From the NCBI GenBank assembly GCA_030747075.1, contig JASLLL010000004.1:79486-143485 (forward strand): a DNA stretch of 64,000 nt, given 5' to 3'. This document shows, piece after piece, positions 33,093 through 42,451 of the stretch (position 1 is its first letter; each line of letters starts with the position of its first letter). Made by a program: the position numbers and the translations under genes. This stretch comes from Gemmatimonadota bacterium. GTDB taxonomy: Bacteria > ARS69. Below the pieces are notes generated by a model. That model had not been told where the DNA came from and did no database searches. It worked only from the letters and a program-made list of their open reading frames with translations.

Positions 33093-34757
33093 GTGGGATC
33101 TTCAGCGGGCAGGTTCGCGGGGAGTTACCCGGCCGGAGTCCCGGCGGAAGTGGACACCGGTGAGTTCGCCTCCGTGGGCGATCTCTTCCTGGACGCGGTG
33201 GCGCGGTTTCCGGATCGACCCGCCTTCACCAATCTGGGGCGGACGCTGTCGTTCACGGAGACGGAGCGTGCGAGTCGTGACTTTGCGGCGTATCTCACGC
33301 GTGATCTCGGTCTCACCCGGGGCGACCGCCTTGCGATCATGTTGCCGAATCTTCTGCAATACCCGGTCGTGCTCTTTGGTGCGATGCGTGCTGGCGTTGT
33401 CGTGGTCAATATCAACCCGCTCTACACGGCGCGTGAACTTCACCATCAACTGACGGACTCAGGGGCTTCGGCGATGGTGATTCTGGAGACCTGTGCGCGC
33501 GTGCTCCAGAACGCGATCCACGGGACCGGCGTGCGATCGGTGGTGGTCACGGGTGTGGGGGATGCGCTGGGCTTCCCGCGATCGGCCCTTGTGAACGCGG
33601 TGGTCCGGTATGCGAAGCGTGCCGTTCCCCGTTGGTCGCTTCCGGGGGCTGTGCGCTGGCGAACGGCGATGCGAAGCGGTGCGGCGCTTCCGTTTGACGC
33701 GCCCGCGGTGGGGCAGGACGAGATCGCGTTTCTCCAGTACACCGGCGGCACGACGGGAGCCAGCAGAGGCGCGGTTCTGACTCATGGAAACATGGTGGCG
33801 AATGTGCTGCAGGCGGGCGCGTGGATCGGGCAGGAGGTGCGTCCGGGGAGAGAGGTCATGGTGACCGCGCTGCCGCTGTACCATATCTTTGCGCTCACAG
33901 CGAACGCGCTCACCTTCCTGCATGCCGGAGCGGAAAACCTGCTGATTACGAACCCGCGCGACCAGAAGTCCTTCGTGCGGGAGTTGTCGCGCTCGCGCTT
34001 CACCTACATCACGGGCGTGGACACGCTCTTCCGCGCCCTCCTGGACGCGCCCGGGTTCGACCGGTTGGACTTCTCCAGCCTTCGTCTGGGACTGGGCGCG
34101 GGGATGGCGCTTCGTCCGGAGGTGGCGGCGCGCTGGCAGGAGGTGACCGGCGTTCCCGCGGTCGAGGGGTACGGGCTGACAGAGGCGTCCCCGGCGGTTT
34201 GCCTCAGTTCCTTTTCCGCGACCGGGTACACCGGGAATGTCGGCCCGCCGCTTCCCTCCACCGAATGCGAGGTTCGCGCGCCGGACGGCGAGGAAGTTCC
34301 CTTTGGAGAAATCGGGGAACTGTGCGTGCGTGGCCCGCAGGTCATGCGGGAATACTGGAACCGCCCGAAGGAGACCGCGGCAGTCCTGGGCGAAGACGGC
34401 TGGCTTCGCACGGGGGACCTCGCGACGATGGACGCGGCCGGGTTTGTGAAGATCGTCGGGCGCGCGAAGGAGATGGCGATCGTCAGCGGGTTCAATGTGT
34501 ACCCGGACGAGGTGGAGGAGGTCGTCGGCGAGCACCCGGGCGTGGCGGAGGCGGGGGCAGTGGGTGTGCCGGATGAGAAGTCCGGCGAGACAATGAAGGT
34601 CGTCATTGTGCGGCGGGATCCCGCCCTCACGGCGGAAGAGGTGAGGGCGTTCTGCCGGGAGCGGCTGGCGGCGTACAAGGTGCCGCGCGTTGTGGAGTTT
34701 CGCGAGGCGCTTCCGAAGAGCGCCGTCGGGAAGATCCTTCGCCGGGAACTGCGATAG
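33093..34757 (+). CDS. Long-chain fatty-acid-CoA ligase (AMP-forming)
   Basis: 554 residues from GTG 33093, five bases after GGGAGG; the ATG at 33036 has no such site. ANL-superfamily motifs are intact: YTGGTTGASRGAVLTHGN (A3, phosphate loop), YGLTEASP (A5), WLRTGDLA (A7), and the C-terminal lysine in LPKSAVGKILRREL. The N-terminal FASVGDLFLDAVARFPDRPAF and length fit FadD-type enzymes that activate free fatty acids for beta-oxidation or lipid synthesis. The adjacent opposing genes (nitronate monooxygenase-like and glycerol kinase fused to a hotdog domain) also point to lipid metabolism. Confidence 0.88.
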   Translation: MGSSAGRFAGSYPAGVPAEVDTGEFASVGDLFLDAVARFPDRPAFTNLGRTLSFTETERASRDFAAYLTRDLGLTRGDRLAIMLPNLLQYPVVLFGAMRAGVVVVNINPLYTARELHHQLTDSGASAMVILETCARVLQNAIHGTGVRSVVVTGVGDALGFPRSALVNAVVRYAKRAVPRWSLPGAVRWRTAMRSGAALPFDAPAVGQDEIAFLQYTGGTTGASRGAVLTHGNMVANVLQAGAWIGQEVRPGREVMVTALPLYHIFALTANALTFLHAGAENLLITNPRDQKSFVRELSRSRFTYITGVDTLFRALLDAPGFDRLDFSSLRLGLGAGMALRPEVAARWQEVTGVPAVEGYGLTEASPAVCLSSFSATGYTGNVGPPLPSTECEVRAPDGEEVPFGEIGELCVRGPQVMREYWNRPKETAAVLGEDGWLRTGDLATMDAAGFVKIVGRAKEMAIVSGFNVYPDEVEEVVGEHPGVAEAGAVGVPDEKSGETMKVVIVRRDPALTAEEVRAFCRERLAAYKVPRVVEFREALPKSAVGKILRRELR

Positions 34758-34768
34758 CGCCCTGTTCG

Positions 34769-35758
34769 TCAGTCCGGGGAGGAGGCGGCCGCCGCGCAGC
34801 GCCGAACGATGTCTCCCGCGGGCAGGATGGACGATACGCCCCCCGCGCTCTTCCCGGCCTGAAGGTAGGCGCGCGAGTCGGCGCGGCCTTGCGCGGCGCG
34901 CTTCTGGCTCCATACTGAACGCAGCGTGTAGATGGTTCGCATGAGGTGTTTCGTTCGGGGATGCCGAAGGAGACGGCGGGCGACCGGTCCCGCATGAAGC
35001 CCGGTGCGTTCCACATGAGGCGTTCGGATCACCGAGACGGGAACACCGGTGAGGCGCTCCGTCAGCACGATGTCGTCCGCGGTGGCAGCGATGATGGCGG
35101 CCTTGTAGTCCGCCGGGGCGGTGCATTCCTCCGTGACGATGAAACGCGTCCCCATCTGCACGCCCGCGTAGCCCGCCCGGATGGCGTCGGCGAAGTCGTG
35201 CTCCGTGCCGATCCCACCCGCGCAGACAAGCGGAACACCGAGTCCGGCCAGCTCTGCGAACAGATCACCGGCGGTGCGCCCGCCCGCGTGTCCCCCGGCG
35301 CGGTTGTTCACGCAGATCAGGCCGTCGACTCCCGCGGCAAGGCTCTTCTCAGCCCAGCGCAGTTCGGTGACATCGTGGTAGACGATGCCGCCTGCCTCCC
35401 TGGCGCGCTCCACGACCCACCGGGGGTTCCCGAGGGAAGTGACGAAGAAACGCACGCCCTCTTCCAGCGCGATATCGATCCAGCTTTCCATGCGCTGCCG
35501 GTACTTCCTCGAGGACGATTCGATGAGCGCGTTCATGCCGATCGGGCGGGAGGTGAGCGACCGGATATGGCGGAGGCCTTCGCGGAAGTCATGCCCGTGG
35601 ACATAGGTGAGCGACACCGGCTGCACCACGCCGATCCCGCCCGCTTCCGAGACCGCGGCCACCAGTTCCGGATTGCTGCACGGGTACATCGGGCCGCAGA
35701 TGAGCGGCGTGTCGATGCCGAGGTGGCGGGTGAGCGGCGTGTCGATGAGCGCGGTCAT
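34769..35758 (-). CDS. Nitronate monooxygenase / 2-nitropropane dioxygenase family FMN enzyme
   Basis: 329 residues; ATG overlaps the stop of the upstream fusion gene (ATGA). The FMN barrel has [29 protein letters not shown] at the N-terminus, GGHAGG (phosphate loop approach), [10 protein letters not shown] and [14 protein letters not shown], all characteristic of this family. Members oxidise nitronates or act as enoyl reductases (FabK-like) or as subunits of fatty acid modification; context with the ligase and hotdog domain makes a lipid role possible. The DNA at the start of the gene contains a 17-bp direct repeat (35701-35717 and 35731-35747) that encodes a repeated IDTPL. Confidence 0.85.
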   Translation of the reverse strand: MTALIDTPLTRHLGIDTPLICGPMYPCSNPELVAAVSEAGGIGVVQPVSLTYVHGHDFREGLRHIRSLTSRPIGMNALIESSSRKYRQRMESWIDIALEEGVRFFVTSLGNPRWVVERAREAGGIVYHDVTELRWAEKSLAAGVDGLICVNNRAGGHAGGRTAGDLFAELAGLGVPLVCAGGIGTEHDFADAIRAGYAGVQMGTRFIVTEECTAPADYKAAIIAATADDIVLTERLTGVPVSVIRTPHVERTGLHAGPVARRLLRHPRTKHLMRTIYTLRSVWSQKRAAQGRADSRAYLQAGKSAGGVSSILPAGDIVRRCAAAASSPD

Positions 35759-37785
35759 GCGGGGCCGAGCCTCCACCGCGCGGTCGTTACCGCGACGACC
35801 TGGCCGCCCGAGTCGAGGATTTCGGCGGTGGCGTCGAAGTCCGCGCCTTCCGGCGGGACGCGCGGCGGTGTGCAGCGGGCCACGGCGGTCAGCGGCCCGC
35901 GCGCCTTCTTGCGGTACTCGGTGGAGAGATGCGTGACGATGCCGCGGACATCGGCGGGAAGAGAAGCCAGCGTGGCGAGCCCGCTCGTGACTTCGCCGAG
36001 ATTGGTGAGAGCCACGGCGTGGACGGATCGCAGATGGTTGCGAACGCGCCGGGAGTCTCGCAGGCGCACAGTGGCACGGCCGGGGGCCAGTTCGACAACG
36101 CGCGGTCGGATCGTGTGCGTGTAGGGTACGCGCTTGCCGAGAAGGCGGCTGAAGAGCCACGCGCCACCGGGGTAGGGGCGCAAGCGGTTCCAGAGCGAGA
36201 GAAGTTCGTTGTCGGCGGTCTGAGCCGCGACCGTGGCCGCGGGAACAGGCGTGGCGCCTTCGTCTCCTTCGCTTTCGGCGGAAGTCGGCGCGGCCCAGTC
36301 CCGACAGCGGGTGACGGCCTTCGCCCAGCGGGCATGGCGTCGATTCCTCTCCTCCTCCGGGACGGCGGGTTCGTGGCGGCGCGCCATGCGCCACTTCTCG
36401 GCGAGTTCGTCGCGATTGCTCCAGAAGCCGACCGCCAGTCCTGCCAGGTACCCGGCGCCGAGTGCCGTCGTCTGCGTGATCTCGGGGACCTCCACGGGCA
36501 CGCCGAGGAGATCGCTCTGGCACTGCATGAGGAATCGATTGCCGACCGCGCCCCCGTCCACGCGAAGCTCGGTCAGGTCCACGCCGGAGGCGCGCCGCAT
36601 GGCGTCCATGGCGTCGCGCGTCTGGTGGCATATGCTCTCCAGCGTTGCCCGCGCGATGTGCGCGCGCGTTGTGCCGCGCGTGATCCCGACGATCGTCCCG
36701 CGTGCGTAGGCGTCCCAGTGCGGGACGCCGAGCCCCGTGAGCGCCGGGACGAAGAAGACATCGCCGGTGTCATCCACGGAGGCGGCAAGCGCCTCGCTTT
36801 CGGCCGCGGTCTCGATGATGCCGAGGCCGTCGCGCAGCCACTGGACGGCGGCGCCCGTGATGAAGATGGCGCCTTCGAGCGCGTATTCCACCGGCTCCTC
36901 ACCGATCTTCCACGCGATCGTCGAGAGAAGTCCCTCCCGCGCGGGCGCGGGGTGATGTCCCGTGTGGAGCAGCAGGAAGGAGCCGGTGCCGTAGGTGTTC
37001 TTCGCCATGCCGGGCCGGTGGCACGCTTGCCCGAAGAGCGCGGCCTGCTGGTCCCCCGCGATTCCGGACACGGGGATGCGTCTCCCGAGGAATGCGCCGG
37101 GGTCGGTCTCTCCATAGACGGCGGACGACGGTTCGACTTCGGGGAGAATGGCACGCGGAATATCGAGCCGCTCCAGAATGTCGGAATCCCAGTCGAGCGT
37201 GCGGATATTGTAGAGGAGCGTGCGCGAGGCGTTGGAGGGGTCGGTGACATGGCGAGCGCCACCGGTGAGCTTCCAGACGAGCCAGGTGTCGATCGTGCCG
37301 AAAGCGATCTCGCCGTTCGCACAGCGGGCGGGAAGGCCGTCGTGATGGTCGAGCATCCAGCGGATCTTCGTCGCGGAGAAGTACGGGTCGATGAGGAGGC
37401 CGGTCTTCTCGCGCCAGATCGGCTCCAGCCCTTCCCGCTTCAGTTTGTCGCAGAGCGGCGCGGTTCGTCGGTCCTGCCAGACAATGGCGCGGGAGATGGG
37501 GATGCCGGTTGCGCGATCCCACAGGAGCGAGGTCTCGCGCTGGTTGGTGATGCCGATGGCGCGAATGTCGTCCGGGGATGCTCCCGCATCGGCGAGCGCC
37601 GCCTCCACCACGGCCAGCGTGACACGCCACAACTCCTCCGCGTCGTGTTCCACGCGTCCGGGCAGGGGATAGTGCTGCGTGAACTCGGAGGAGGCGCGGC
37701 CGCGGATGGAACCCGCATGATCGATCACGAGCACGGTGGATGCCGTGGTGCCCTGATCGATGGCGATCACGAATCCGTCGCTCAT
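35755..37785 (-). CDS. Glycerol kinase fused to a C-terminal hotdog (DUF4442, thioesterase-like) domain
   Basis: 676 residues from ATG 37785 (AAAGGA upstream). Residues 1-~500 are a complete FGGY glycerol kinase: [57 protein letters not shown] and the C-terminal [19 protein letters not shown] ~25-residue Ala/Ser/Thr/Glu linker follows, then residues ~526-676 form a hotdog domain of the DUF4442/PaaI type ([22 protein letters not shown] with the typical N-x-x-x-S/T-x-H-x-x-x-L helix). There is no stop, start codon or Shine-Dalgarno in the linker, so the fusion is genuine at sequence level. Glycerol kinase makes glycerol-3-phosphate; a hotdog partner could hydrolyse or bind acyl-CoA. Coupled to the nitronate monooxygenase gene. 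Confidence 0.88.
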   Translation of the reverse strand: MSDGFVIAIDQGTTASTVLVIDHAGSIRGRASSEFTQHYPLPGRVEHDAEELWRVTLAVVEAALADAGASPDDIRAIGITNQRETSLLWDRATGIPISRAIVWQDRRTAPLCDKLKREGLEPIWREKTGLLIDPYFSATKIRWMLDHHDGLPARCANGEIAFGTIDTWLVWKLTGGARHVTDPSNASRTLLYNIRTLDWDSDILERLDIPRAILPEVEPSSAVYGETDPGAFLGRRIPVSGIAGDQQAALFGQACHRPGMAKNTYGTGSFLLLHTGHHPAPAREGLLSTIAWKIGEEPVEYALEGAIFITGAAVQWLRDGLGIIETAAESEALAASVDDTGDVFFVPALTGLGVPHWDAYARGTIVGITRGTTRAHIARATLESICHQTRDAMDAMRRASGVDLTELRVDGGAVGNRFLMQCQSDLLGVPVEVPEITQTTALGAGYLAGLAVGFWSNRDELAEKWRMARRHEPAVPEEERNRRHARWAKAVTRCRDWAAPTSAESEGDEGATPVPAATVAAQTADNELLSLWNRLRPYPGGAWLFSRLLGKRVPYTHTIRPRVVELAPGRATVRLRDSRRVRNHLRSVHAVALTNLGEVTSGLATLASLPADVRGIVTHLSTEYRKKARGPLTAVARCTPPRVPPEGADFDATAEILDSGGQVVAVTTARWRLGPA

Positions 37786-37927
37786 GGGGGTCCTTTCGCA
37801 ACGGCGGATGCACCGCGCACCCGCGAGAGAGATATTGCCGGAAGGAAGTGGAGAGCGGTAGCTTCGATTTGTCCGGAAGGATCTTCCGCTTGCTCGGGCG
37901 CTGCCCGGGGAAAGGAGAGTGCCGCTC

Positions 37928-38608
37928 GTGCTGCCGTTTCTCTCCGGCCTGGCCGCGGGTTCGCTGCATGTAGTCTCCGGGCCGGACCATCTGGGCGCGC
38001 TGGCACCGATGGCTGCGGGCCGTCCGGCGCGGGCGGTGGGAGTGGGCCTCTTCTGGGGATTCGGCCATGGAACGGGCGTGGTTCTCTTGGGGCTGGCCGG
38101 AGTGCTGGGTCGTTCCTTGATTGATGTGGATGCCGTGAGCGGTTGGTCGGAGCGCATCGTGGGCGTGGTGCTGGTGGCGGTGGGTCTTTGGGCGATTCGT
38201 CGATCACGAACGCTCGTTGTGCACGCGCACGGGCACAAGCACCTGCATGGCGAAGGCGACGCGGGCGGCGGCCATGAGCACATTCATGTTCACCTGGGCG
38301 ACACAGATCACGCGCGCGGCCGGAAGCACAGTCACCGTCGCCGCGCGGCTTGGGGAATCGGCGTGCTGCACGGAGCTGCGGGAACCGGCCATCTGGTCGG
38401 TGTCGTGCCTTCGCTGGCGTTGCCGGCGGGACAGGCGTTAGTCTTCCTTTCGGCGTATCTTGTTGCCGCGACCGTGTCGATGGGGGTGTTCGCCGGATTG
38501 CTCGGGAGCCTTACGGCACGACTCGGCCCGCGCGCTCTTCGGCCGATCACGCTTGTGAGCGGTCTCTTTGCCCTGGCGGTCGGGGTTGTGTGGATGGTGA
38601 GAGGATGA
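37928..38608 (+). CDS. NicO-type nickel/cobalt transporter
   Basis: 226 residues from GTG 37928, ten bases after AAGGAG (GTG 37919 is directly against it). Six hydrophobic helices with [16 protein letters not shown] in the first, [14 protein letters not shown] in the second, and a long His-rich cytoplasmic loop ([20 protein letters not shown]) before helix four. These features are those of the NicO/HupE-like high-affinity nickel or cobalt importers and RcnA-related exporters. With hypA/hypB 3.5 kb away, import of nickel for a [NiFe] enzyme is the more likely direction. Confidence 0.8.
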   Translation: MLPFLSGLAAGSLHVVSGPDHLGALAPMAAGRPARAVGVGLFWGFGHGTGVVLLGLAGVLGRSLIDVDAVSGWSERIVGVVLVAVGLWAIRRSRTLVVHAHGHKHLHGEGDAGGGHEHIHVHLGDTDHARGRKHSHRRRAAWGIGVLHGAAGTGHLVGVVPSLALPAGQALVFLSAYLVAATVSMGVFAGLLGSLTARLGPRALRPITLVSGLFALAVGVVWMVRG

Positions 38609-38636
38609 TCCGGTTGATAAGGAGGTCGGTGCGCGC

Positions 38637-39770
38637 ATGAGAGTTGCGATGATCACGAGTTACCCGTGGGATCCGGAACTCGTTCCCGGGGGCGTGACAG
38701 CGGTCGGGGCGCACATGACCCGCTGTCTGGCGGCCATTCCGGGAATCGAGCTCCATGTGGTCTGCTGCGACCCCTCCGTCGAGCGGGACATCACCACGGA
38801 ACGCGACGGTGCCACCATCCACTTTCTCACCGATCGCGTGCGGTTCTCCGCGGTGACGAACCGGCTCCCGCAGCGCTGGAAGATGGCGCGGGTTCTCGGG
38901 CGCATCCGGCCCGATCTCGTACACGCGCAGGGGCTGGGAGTTCCGGCCGCCGGGGCGCTGGATTCGCGGTGTCCGCGGGCGGTGACGGTTCACGGGCTCA
39001 TGTGGAACGAACCGATTGAACACCCGGCGTGGATCACGCGGCAGGGCGACCGAATCCGCCGCCGGAATGCTTACCGGCAGGCCGGTCGGTTCCGGCATGT
39101 GTTCATCACTTCCGGCCATGTCGCGCGCTCGTTGCCTCCGGAGGGCGACTATCGCCTCGTTGAAGTGAACAACCCGGTCGGTGAAAAGGTGTTTGCGATC
39201 CGGAATCGACCCGAACGGCCCCATGTGCTGGTCGTGGGTGGTCTCAGGCAGCGCAAGGATCCGATGACAAGCGTCCGCGTGATGAACCGTGTGCTGAAGG
39301 AGATCCCGGACGCCACGATGCATCTTCTCGGCGTGCCCGGCCGGACGGAACTGGACGATCAGGTGGCGGACTACATTGCGTCGTGTGGAATGGCCGACCG
39401 GGTAAAGATACTGGGACTCGTTCCGAATGAGACTCTCTACGAAGAGTACGAACGGGCGTCGGTGCTCTTGATGCCGTCGCTGGAGGAGTCGGCGCCGGTC
39501 GCGTTGGGCGAGGCCTGCGCGGTCGGGCTTCCGCAGGTGGGTACGGACTCGGGCGGGATTCCGGACATGATTCGCGAAGGAGAGACGGGGTTCGTGCGGC
39601 CGGTGGGGGACGTGGAGGCGTTGGCCGAGCGCGTGACGGCCATCCTTCGTGATGAAGGCCTTCGGACGCGCCTCGCGGCGGGCGCGCGGGCACTGGGGCA
39701 ACAGGAGTTTGCGGGCGAACCCATCGCGAGAAGGACGGTCGCCGCTTATGAGGAGATTCTCAGCGGATAG
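38637..39770 (+). CDS. GT4-family glycosyltransferase
   Basis: 377 residues, ATG after AAGGAGG. N-terminal Rossmann half begins MRVAMITSYPWDPELVPGGVTAVG; the nucleotide-sugar half contains VLVVGGLRQRKDP, LGLVPNETLYEEYERASVLLMPSLEESAPVALGEACAVGLPQVGTDSGGIPDMI, which includes the E-x7-E motif of GT4 retaining transferases. Soluble and cytoplasmic, with no membrane segment. Donor and acceptor are unknown; it may act in lipopolysaccharide or exopolysaccharide assembly. It starts 28 bp after the nickel transporter and is probably cotranscribed, although the functions differ. Confidence 0.88.
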   Translation: MRVAMITSYPWDPELVPGGVTAVGAHMTRCLAAIPGIELHVVCCDPSVERDITTERDGATIHFLTDRVRFSAVTNRLPQRWKMARVLGRIRPDLVHAQGLGVPAAGALDSRCPRAVTVHGLMWNEPIEHPAWITRQGDRIRRRNAYRQAGRFRHVFITSGHVARSLPPEGDYRLVEVNNPVGEKVFAIRNRPERPHVLVVGGLRQRKDPMTSVRVMNRVLKEIPDATMHLLGVPGRTELDDQVADYIASCGMADRVKILGLVPNETLYEEYERASVLLMPSLEESAPVALGEACAVGLPQVGTDSGGIPDMIREGETGFVRPVGDVEALAERVTAILRDEGLRTRLAAGARALGQQEFAGEPIARRTVAAYEEILSG

Positions 39771-39788
39771 CCGGGGTGCCCCGAGGCG

Positions 39789-40664
39789 TCACTGACCCCG
39801 ACGAAGGCCGATCACAAACGGGATCCGCGTCGCCGGGAGGGTTGCGGTTGACTCGTAGAAGCCCGTCTCGAATCCGCCGATGAGTTCCAGTTCGGTGTCC
39901 CCGACGCGGACGAACAGCTGCGCCTCCGGTCCGCCCTCCAGGTGCTGTGCACAGACAAGATCCACGGGCAGCGACAGGAGAAGCTCGTTCAGGTCGTGCA
40001 TGGAGAGCGCCTCTTCGCAGAAGATGAACAGCATGCGGCCGGAGGAGTCTTCGCCCAGAGCGGCTTCCGTCCAGCGGCGGGGTTGGGGGCTCCAGCGATT
40101 CTCGCCCGGGCGCTTGATGAGCCGGAGGTTTTGCGCGACGCAGCGGTAGTCCTCGCGAATGCGAGAGAGCGAGACTCCCGGCACATCGAGGTCGAAGATG
40201 TGGAAGGGGGATTCTCCGGGGCGGACCGGGTCGAACGCCACGGCCGACTGGTAGTCGTTCACATGCGAACTGTTCGTGTGACTCCCGACTCGGCAGTAGC
40301 CGACATGGGTCGAGTAGTCCGTGGCGAACATTCCCGCGTTGATCGCGGCGACGAGATCATGGTCCGCGCACCAGTCGCGAGCGGTCTTGCGCGCGCCGTC
40401 GGTGAGTTCGCTGGCGCAGAGGAGGTCCGGCGTCCACAGCGCGGGGTCGGCCCGGAGGACGGTGACGGTCGTGTTGTCGCCGCCCGTGGGGAATCGCGCG
40501 AGATCGAGCCCTTCGGCGAGCGGTGTCCAGGGGGAGGCGGCGGTGGCGGCGGCCGTGAAGCAGAGCGTCAGGATGAGTGCGGTGCGCAGAGAAGCGCGGA
40601 GGTGGCCGCAGGCAAATCCTCCCGCGGCCATTGCGCGAAGCGACGTCGGCGAACACAGCGACAT
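39789..40664 (-). CDS. Exported phosphodiester-glycosidase-like protein (NAGPA/DUF2233)
   Basis: 291 residues from ATG 40664, which follows GGAGGGCAGTGC; the ATG at 40685 lacks a good site. The N-terminus contains a hydrophobic export signal (ALILTLCFTAAATAAS) after a short basic lead. The domain has the family blocks AINAGMFATDYSTHVGY, RWTEAALGEDSSGRMLFIF and HLEGGPEAQL; in NAGPA the last corresponds to the active-site D/E-G-G-x-S/E region. Family members hydrolyse N-acetylglucosamine-1-phosphodiesters or related cell-wall phosphodiesters. Here the acidic residue before GG is Glu rather than Asp. Likely periplasmic. Confidence 0.75.
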   Translation of the reverse strand: MSLCSPTSLRAMAAGGFACGHLRASLRTALILTLCFTAAATAASPWTPLAEGLDLARFPTGGDNTTVTVLRADPALWTPDLLCASELTDGARKTARDWCADHDLVAAINAGMFATDYSTHVGYCRVGSHTNSSHVNDYQSAVAFDPVRPGESPFHIFDLDVPGVSLSRIREDYRCVAQNLRLIKRPGENRWSPQPRRWTEAALGEDSSGRMLFIFCEEALSMHDLNELLLSLPVDLVCAQHLEGGPEAQLFVRVGDTELELIGGFETGFYESTATLPATRIPFVIGLRRGQ

Positions 40665-40692
40665 GCACTGCCCTCCGTCGTTCATGTGATGG

Positions 40693-41292
40693 TCAGAGCG
40701 TCTGCGCGTGCTCGGACAGGTACTCGGCCACGCCCTCGGCGGATGCCGTCATGCCGGACTCGCCCTTCTGCCAGCCGGCCGGACAGACTTCGCCGTGCTC
40801 CTCCGCGAAACGAAGGGCCTCGACCATGCGAAGCATCTCGTCCACATTCCGGCCGAGCGGCAGGTCGTTCACGACCTGATGCCGGACGATGCCCTCCTTG
40901 TCGATCAGGAAGGACGCGCGCAGCGCGACACCGGCCGGGTGCTCCACGCCGTAGTCCTGCGTGATCTTGTGGGTGATGTCCGCGACCATCGGGAAGCCGA
41001 CCGGTCCGATCCCGCCCTTTTCGACCGGGGTCTGGCGCCATGCCGCGTGCGTGAAGTGGGAGTCGATCGAGACCCCGACCACCTCAACGCCCAGCGCCCG
41101 AAATGCGTCCAGCCTGCGATCGTGCGCAATGATCTCGGTGGGGCAGACGAAGGTGAAGTCCAGCGGCCAGAAGAAGAGCACCACATAGCGGCCCTTCAGG
41201 CCCGACAGGGAGAAGTCGTCCTGGATCTGCCCGTTCGGCAGGACCGCGGCCGAGGTGAAGTCCGGCGCTTCCGTCGCAACAAGAACACTCAT
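40693..41292 (-). CDS. Typical 2-Cys peroxiredoxin (AhpC/Prx1 type)
   Basis: 199 residues from ATG 41292, preceded by GGAGGAAGTAAGC. Peroxidatic cysteine C50 is in FTFVCPTE and the resolving C170 in EVCPAGW; the catalytic Thr and Arg (LRASFLIDKEG) are also present. The enzyme reduces hydrogen peroxide and organic hydroperoxides in the cytoplasm. No AhpF or thioredoxin reductase lies alongside. It is on the same strand as the hyp genes but separated from them by a strong terminator at 41367-41401. The next gene starts 28 bp after its stop. Confidence 0.93.
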   Translation of the reverse strand: MSVLVATEAPDFTSAAVLPNGQIQDDFSLSGLKGRYVVLFFWPLDFTFVCPTEIIAHDRRLDAFRALGVEVVGVSIDSHFTHAAWRQTPVEKGGIGPVGFPMVADITHKITQDYGVEHPAGVALRASFLIDKEGIVRHQVVNDLPLGRNVDEMLRMVEALRFAEEHGEVCPAGWQKGESGMTASAEGVAEYLSEHAQTL

Positions 41293-41366
41293 GCTTACTT
41301 CCTCCACTATTCCTCTGTTTTTGGATTCAGGGGAAAGCATCGTACAGGTTTGCCCGGAGGGTGTCC

Positions 41367-41401
41367 AAAAAAACCGGCCCGCGATTCACGCGGCGGCCCG
41401 G
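41367..41401 (-). terminator. Rho-independent terminator of the hyp operon
   Basis: On the minus strand a CCGG/CCGG outer stem and CCGCG/CGCGG inner stem with loop TGAAT is followed by seven T (seven A at 41367-41373 on the plus strand). It begins directly after the hypB stop codon. Confidence 0.85.
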
Positions 41402-42082
41402 TCACGCGGTTCGTTCCTCGCGCACGGCGGCGATGGTCTCACGAAGATAGCGGAACCAGTCCTCCATCCCCTCGCCCGTGCGTGCGCTCGTCTTGAGAAC
41501 CGGGGCATCCGGGTTGACTTCGCGAATGTGCCCGAGGAGTTGGTCCATTTCGAAGTCGAGATGCGGAATGAGATCCGTCTTCGTAATGACGATGGCGTCC
41601 GCGTTTCGGAAGATGAGCGGGTACTTGACGGGCTTGTCCTCTCCTTCGGTCACCGAAACGAAGGTCACCTTGCGGTCCTCGCCCAGACGGAAACTGGCGG
41701 TGCAGATCAGGTTGCCGACATTTTCGATGAAGAGGAGGTCCAGTCCGTCGAGGTTCAGCGCAGCCAGACCTTCGCGGACCATTCCCGCATCCAGATGGCA
41801 ACTGCCTCCCGCCGGGCCGCCGGTGTTCACCTGGACGACCGGCGCGCCGTGGGCTGCAATCCTCTCCGCGTCGTGACTGGTGTTGACATCGCCCTCGACC
41901 ACGCCGATCGGGGTCTCGTCACGCAGCGCATCGAGCGTGGCCTCCAGGAGTCGTGTCTTTCCCGCGCCGGGCGAGGAGACGAGATTCAGAGTCACGATGC
42001 CGCGGCGGGCGAGTTCGCCGTGATTGCTCGCGGCAACGCTGTCGTTGAGCTTCATGATGTCCCGCACGACCTTGACTTCCAT
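41402..42082 (-). CDS. hypB: Hydrogenase nickel incorporation GTPase HypB
   Basis: 226 residues from ATG 42082, eight bases after GAGGAG; the GTG at 42088 overlaps the hypA stop but is too close to the site. P-loop SSPGAGKT (36-43), EGDVNTSHDAERI, and the G-domain metal site GGSCHLDAG (C95, H96). G4 is TKTDL. There is no N-terminal polyhistidine stretch. HypB with HypA delivers nickel to the [NiFe] hydrogenase large subunit using GTP hydrolysis. It is the last gene of the hypD-hypE-hypA-hypB transcript, followed by a terminator. Confidence 0.93.
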   Translation of the reverse strand: MEVKVVRDIMKLNDSVAASNHGELARRGIVTLNLVSSPGAGKTRLLEATLDALRDETPIGVVEGDVNTSHDAERIAAHGAPVVQVNTGGPAGGSCHLDAGMVREGLAALNLDGLDLLFIENVGNLICTASFRLGEDRKVTFVSVTEGEDKPVKYPLIFRNADAIVITKTDLIPHLDFEMDQLLGHIREVNPDAPVLKTSARTGEGMEDWFRYLRETIAAVREERTA

Positions 42083-42084
42083 CG

Positions 42085-42444
42085 TCACCGCTCCTCTTCG
42101 TCGGCGAAGAGGATGCTCTCGACGAGCATCTCCTTCCCGCCGGTGATTTCAACCGCGAAAGAACCGCACTTCGTGCAGACGAAGCACGCGGACTCGCCGA
42201 TCCAGTCGTGGCCGCAGTCCTTGCAGTGCAGCGTCAGGGGCACTTCCTCCACCACGAGCCGACTCCCGGCCAGGGGGCCTTCACTCGTGAGGAGGTCATA
42301 GTAGAACTCCACCGGGCCGCGGACCGCGCCGGAGAAGAGCCCCAGCGAGAGTCGCACTTCCCGGACGGGGGCGGGGACGGCAAGAGCGCGCACTTCCTCT
42401 TCCACGGCATGAACAAGCGCTTCGGTGATGGAGTACTCGTGCAT
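42085..42444 (-). CDS. hypA: Hydrogenase nickel metallochaperone HypA
   Basis: 119 residues. It begins MHEYSITEAL, with H2 as nickel ligand. The zinc domain has C74, C77 (CKDC), C87/C90 (CFVC) and C93, a slight variation of the usual CxxC pair. The stop overlaps the start region of hypB, and it starts eight bases after hypE ends, so the genes are coupled. HypA passes nickel to the hydrogenase precursor together with HypB and SlyD. Confidence 0.93.
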   Translation of the reverse strand: MHEYSITEALVHAVEEEVRALAVPAPVREVRLSLGLFSGAVRGPVEFYYDLLTSEGPLAGSRLVVEEVPLTLHCKDCGHDWIGESACFVCTKCGSFAVEITGGKEMLVESILFADEEER

Positions 42445-42451
42445 GAGGCGC

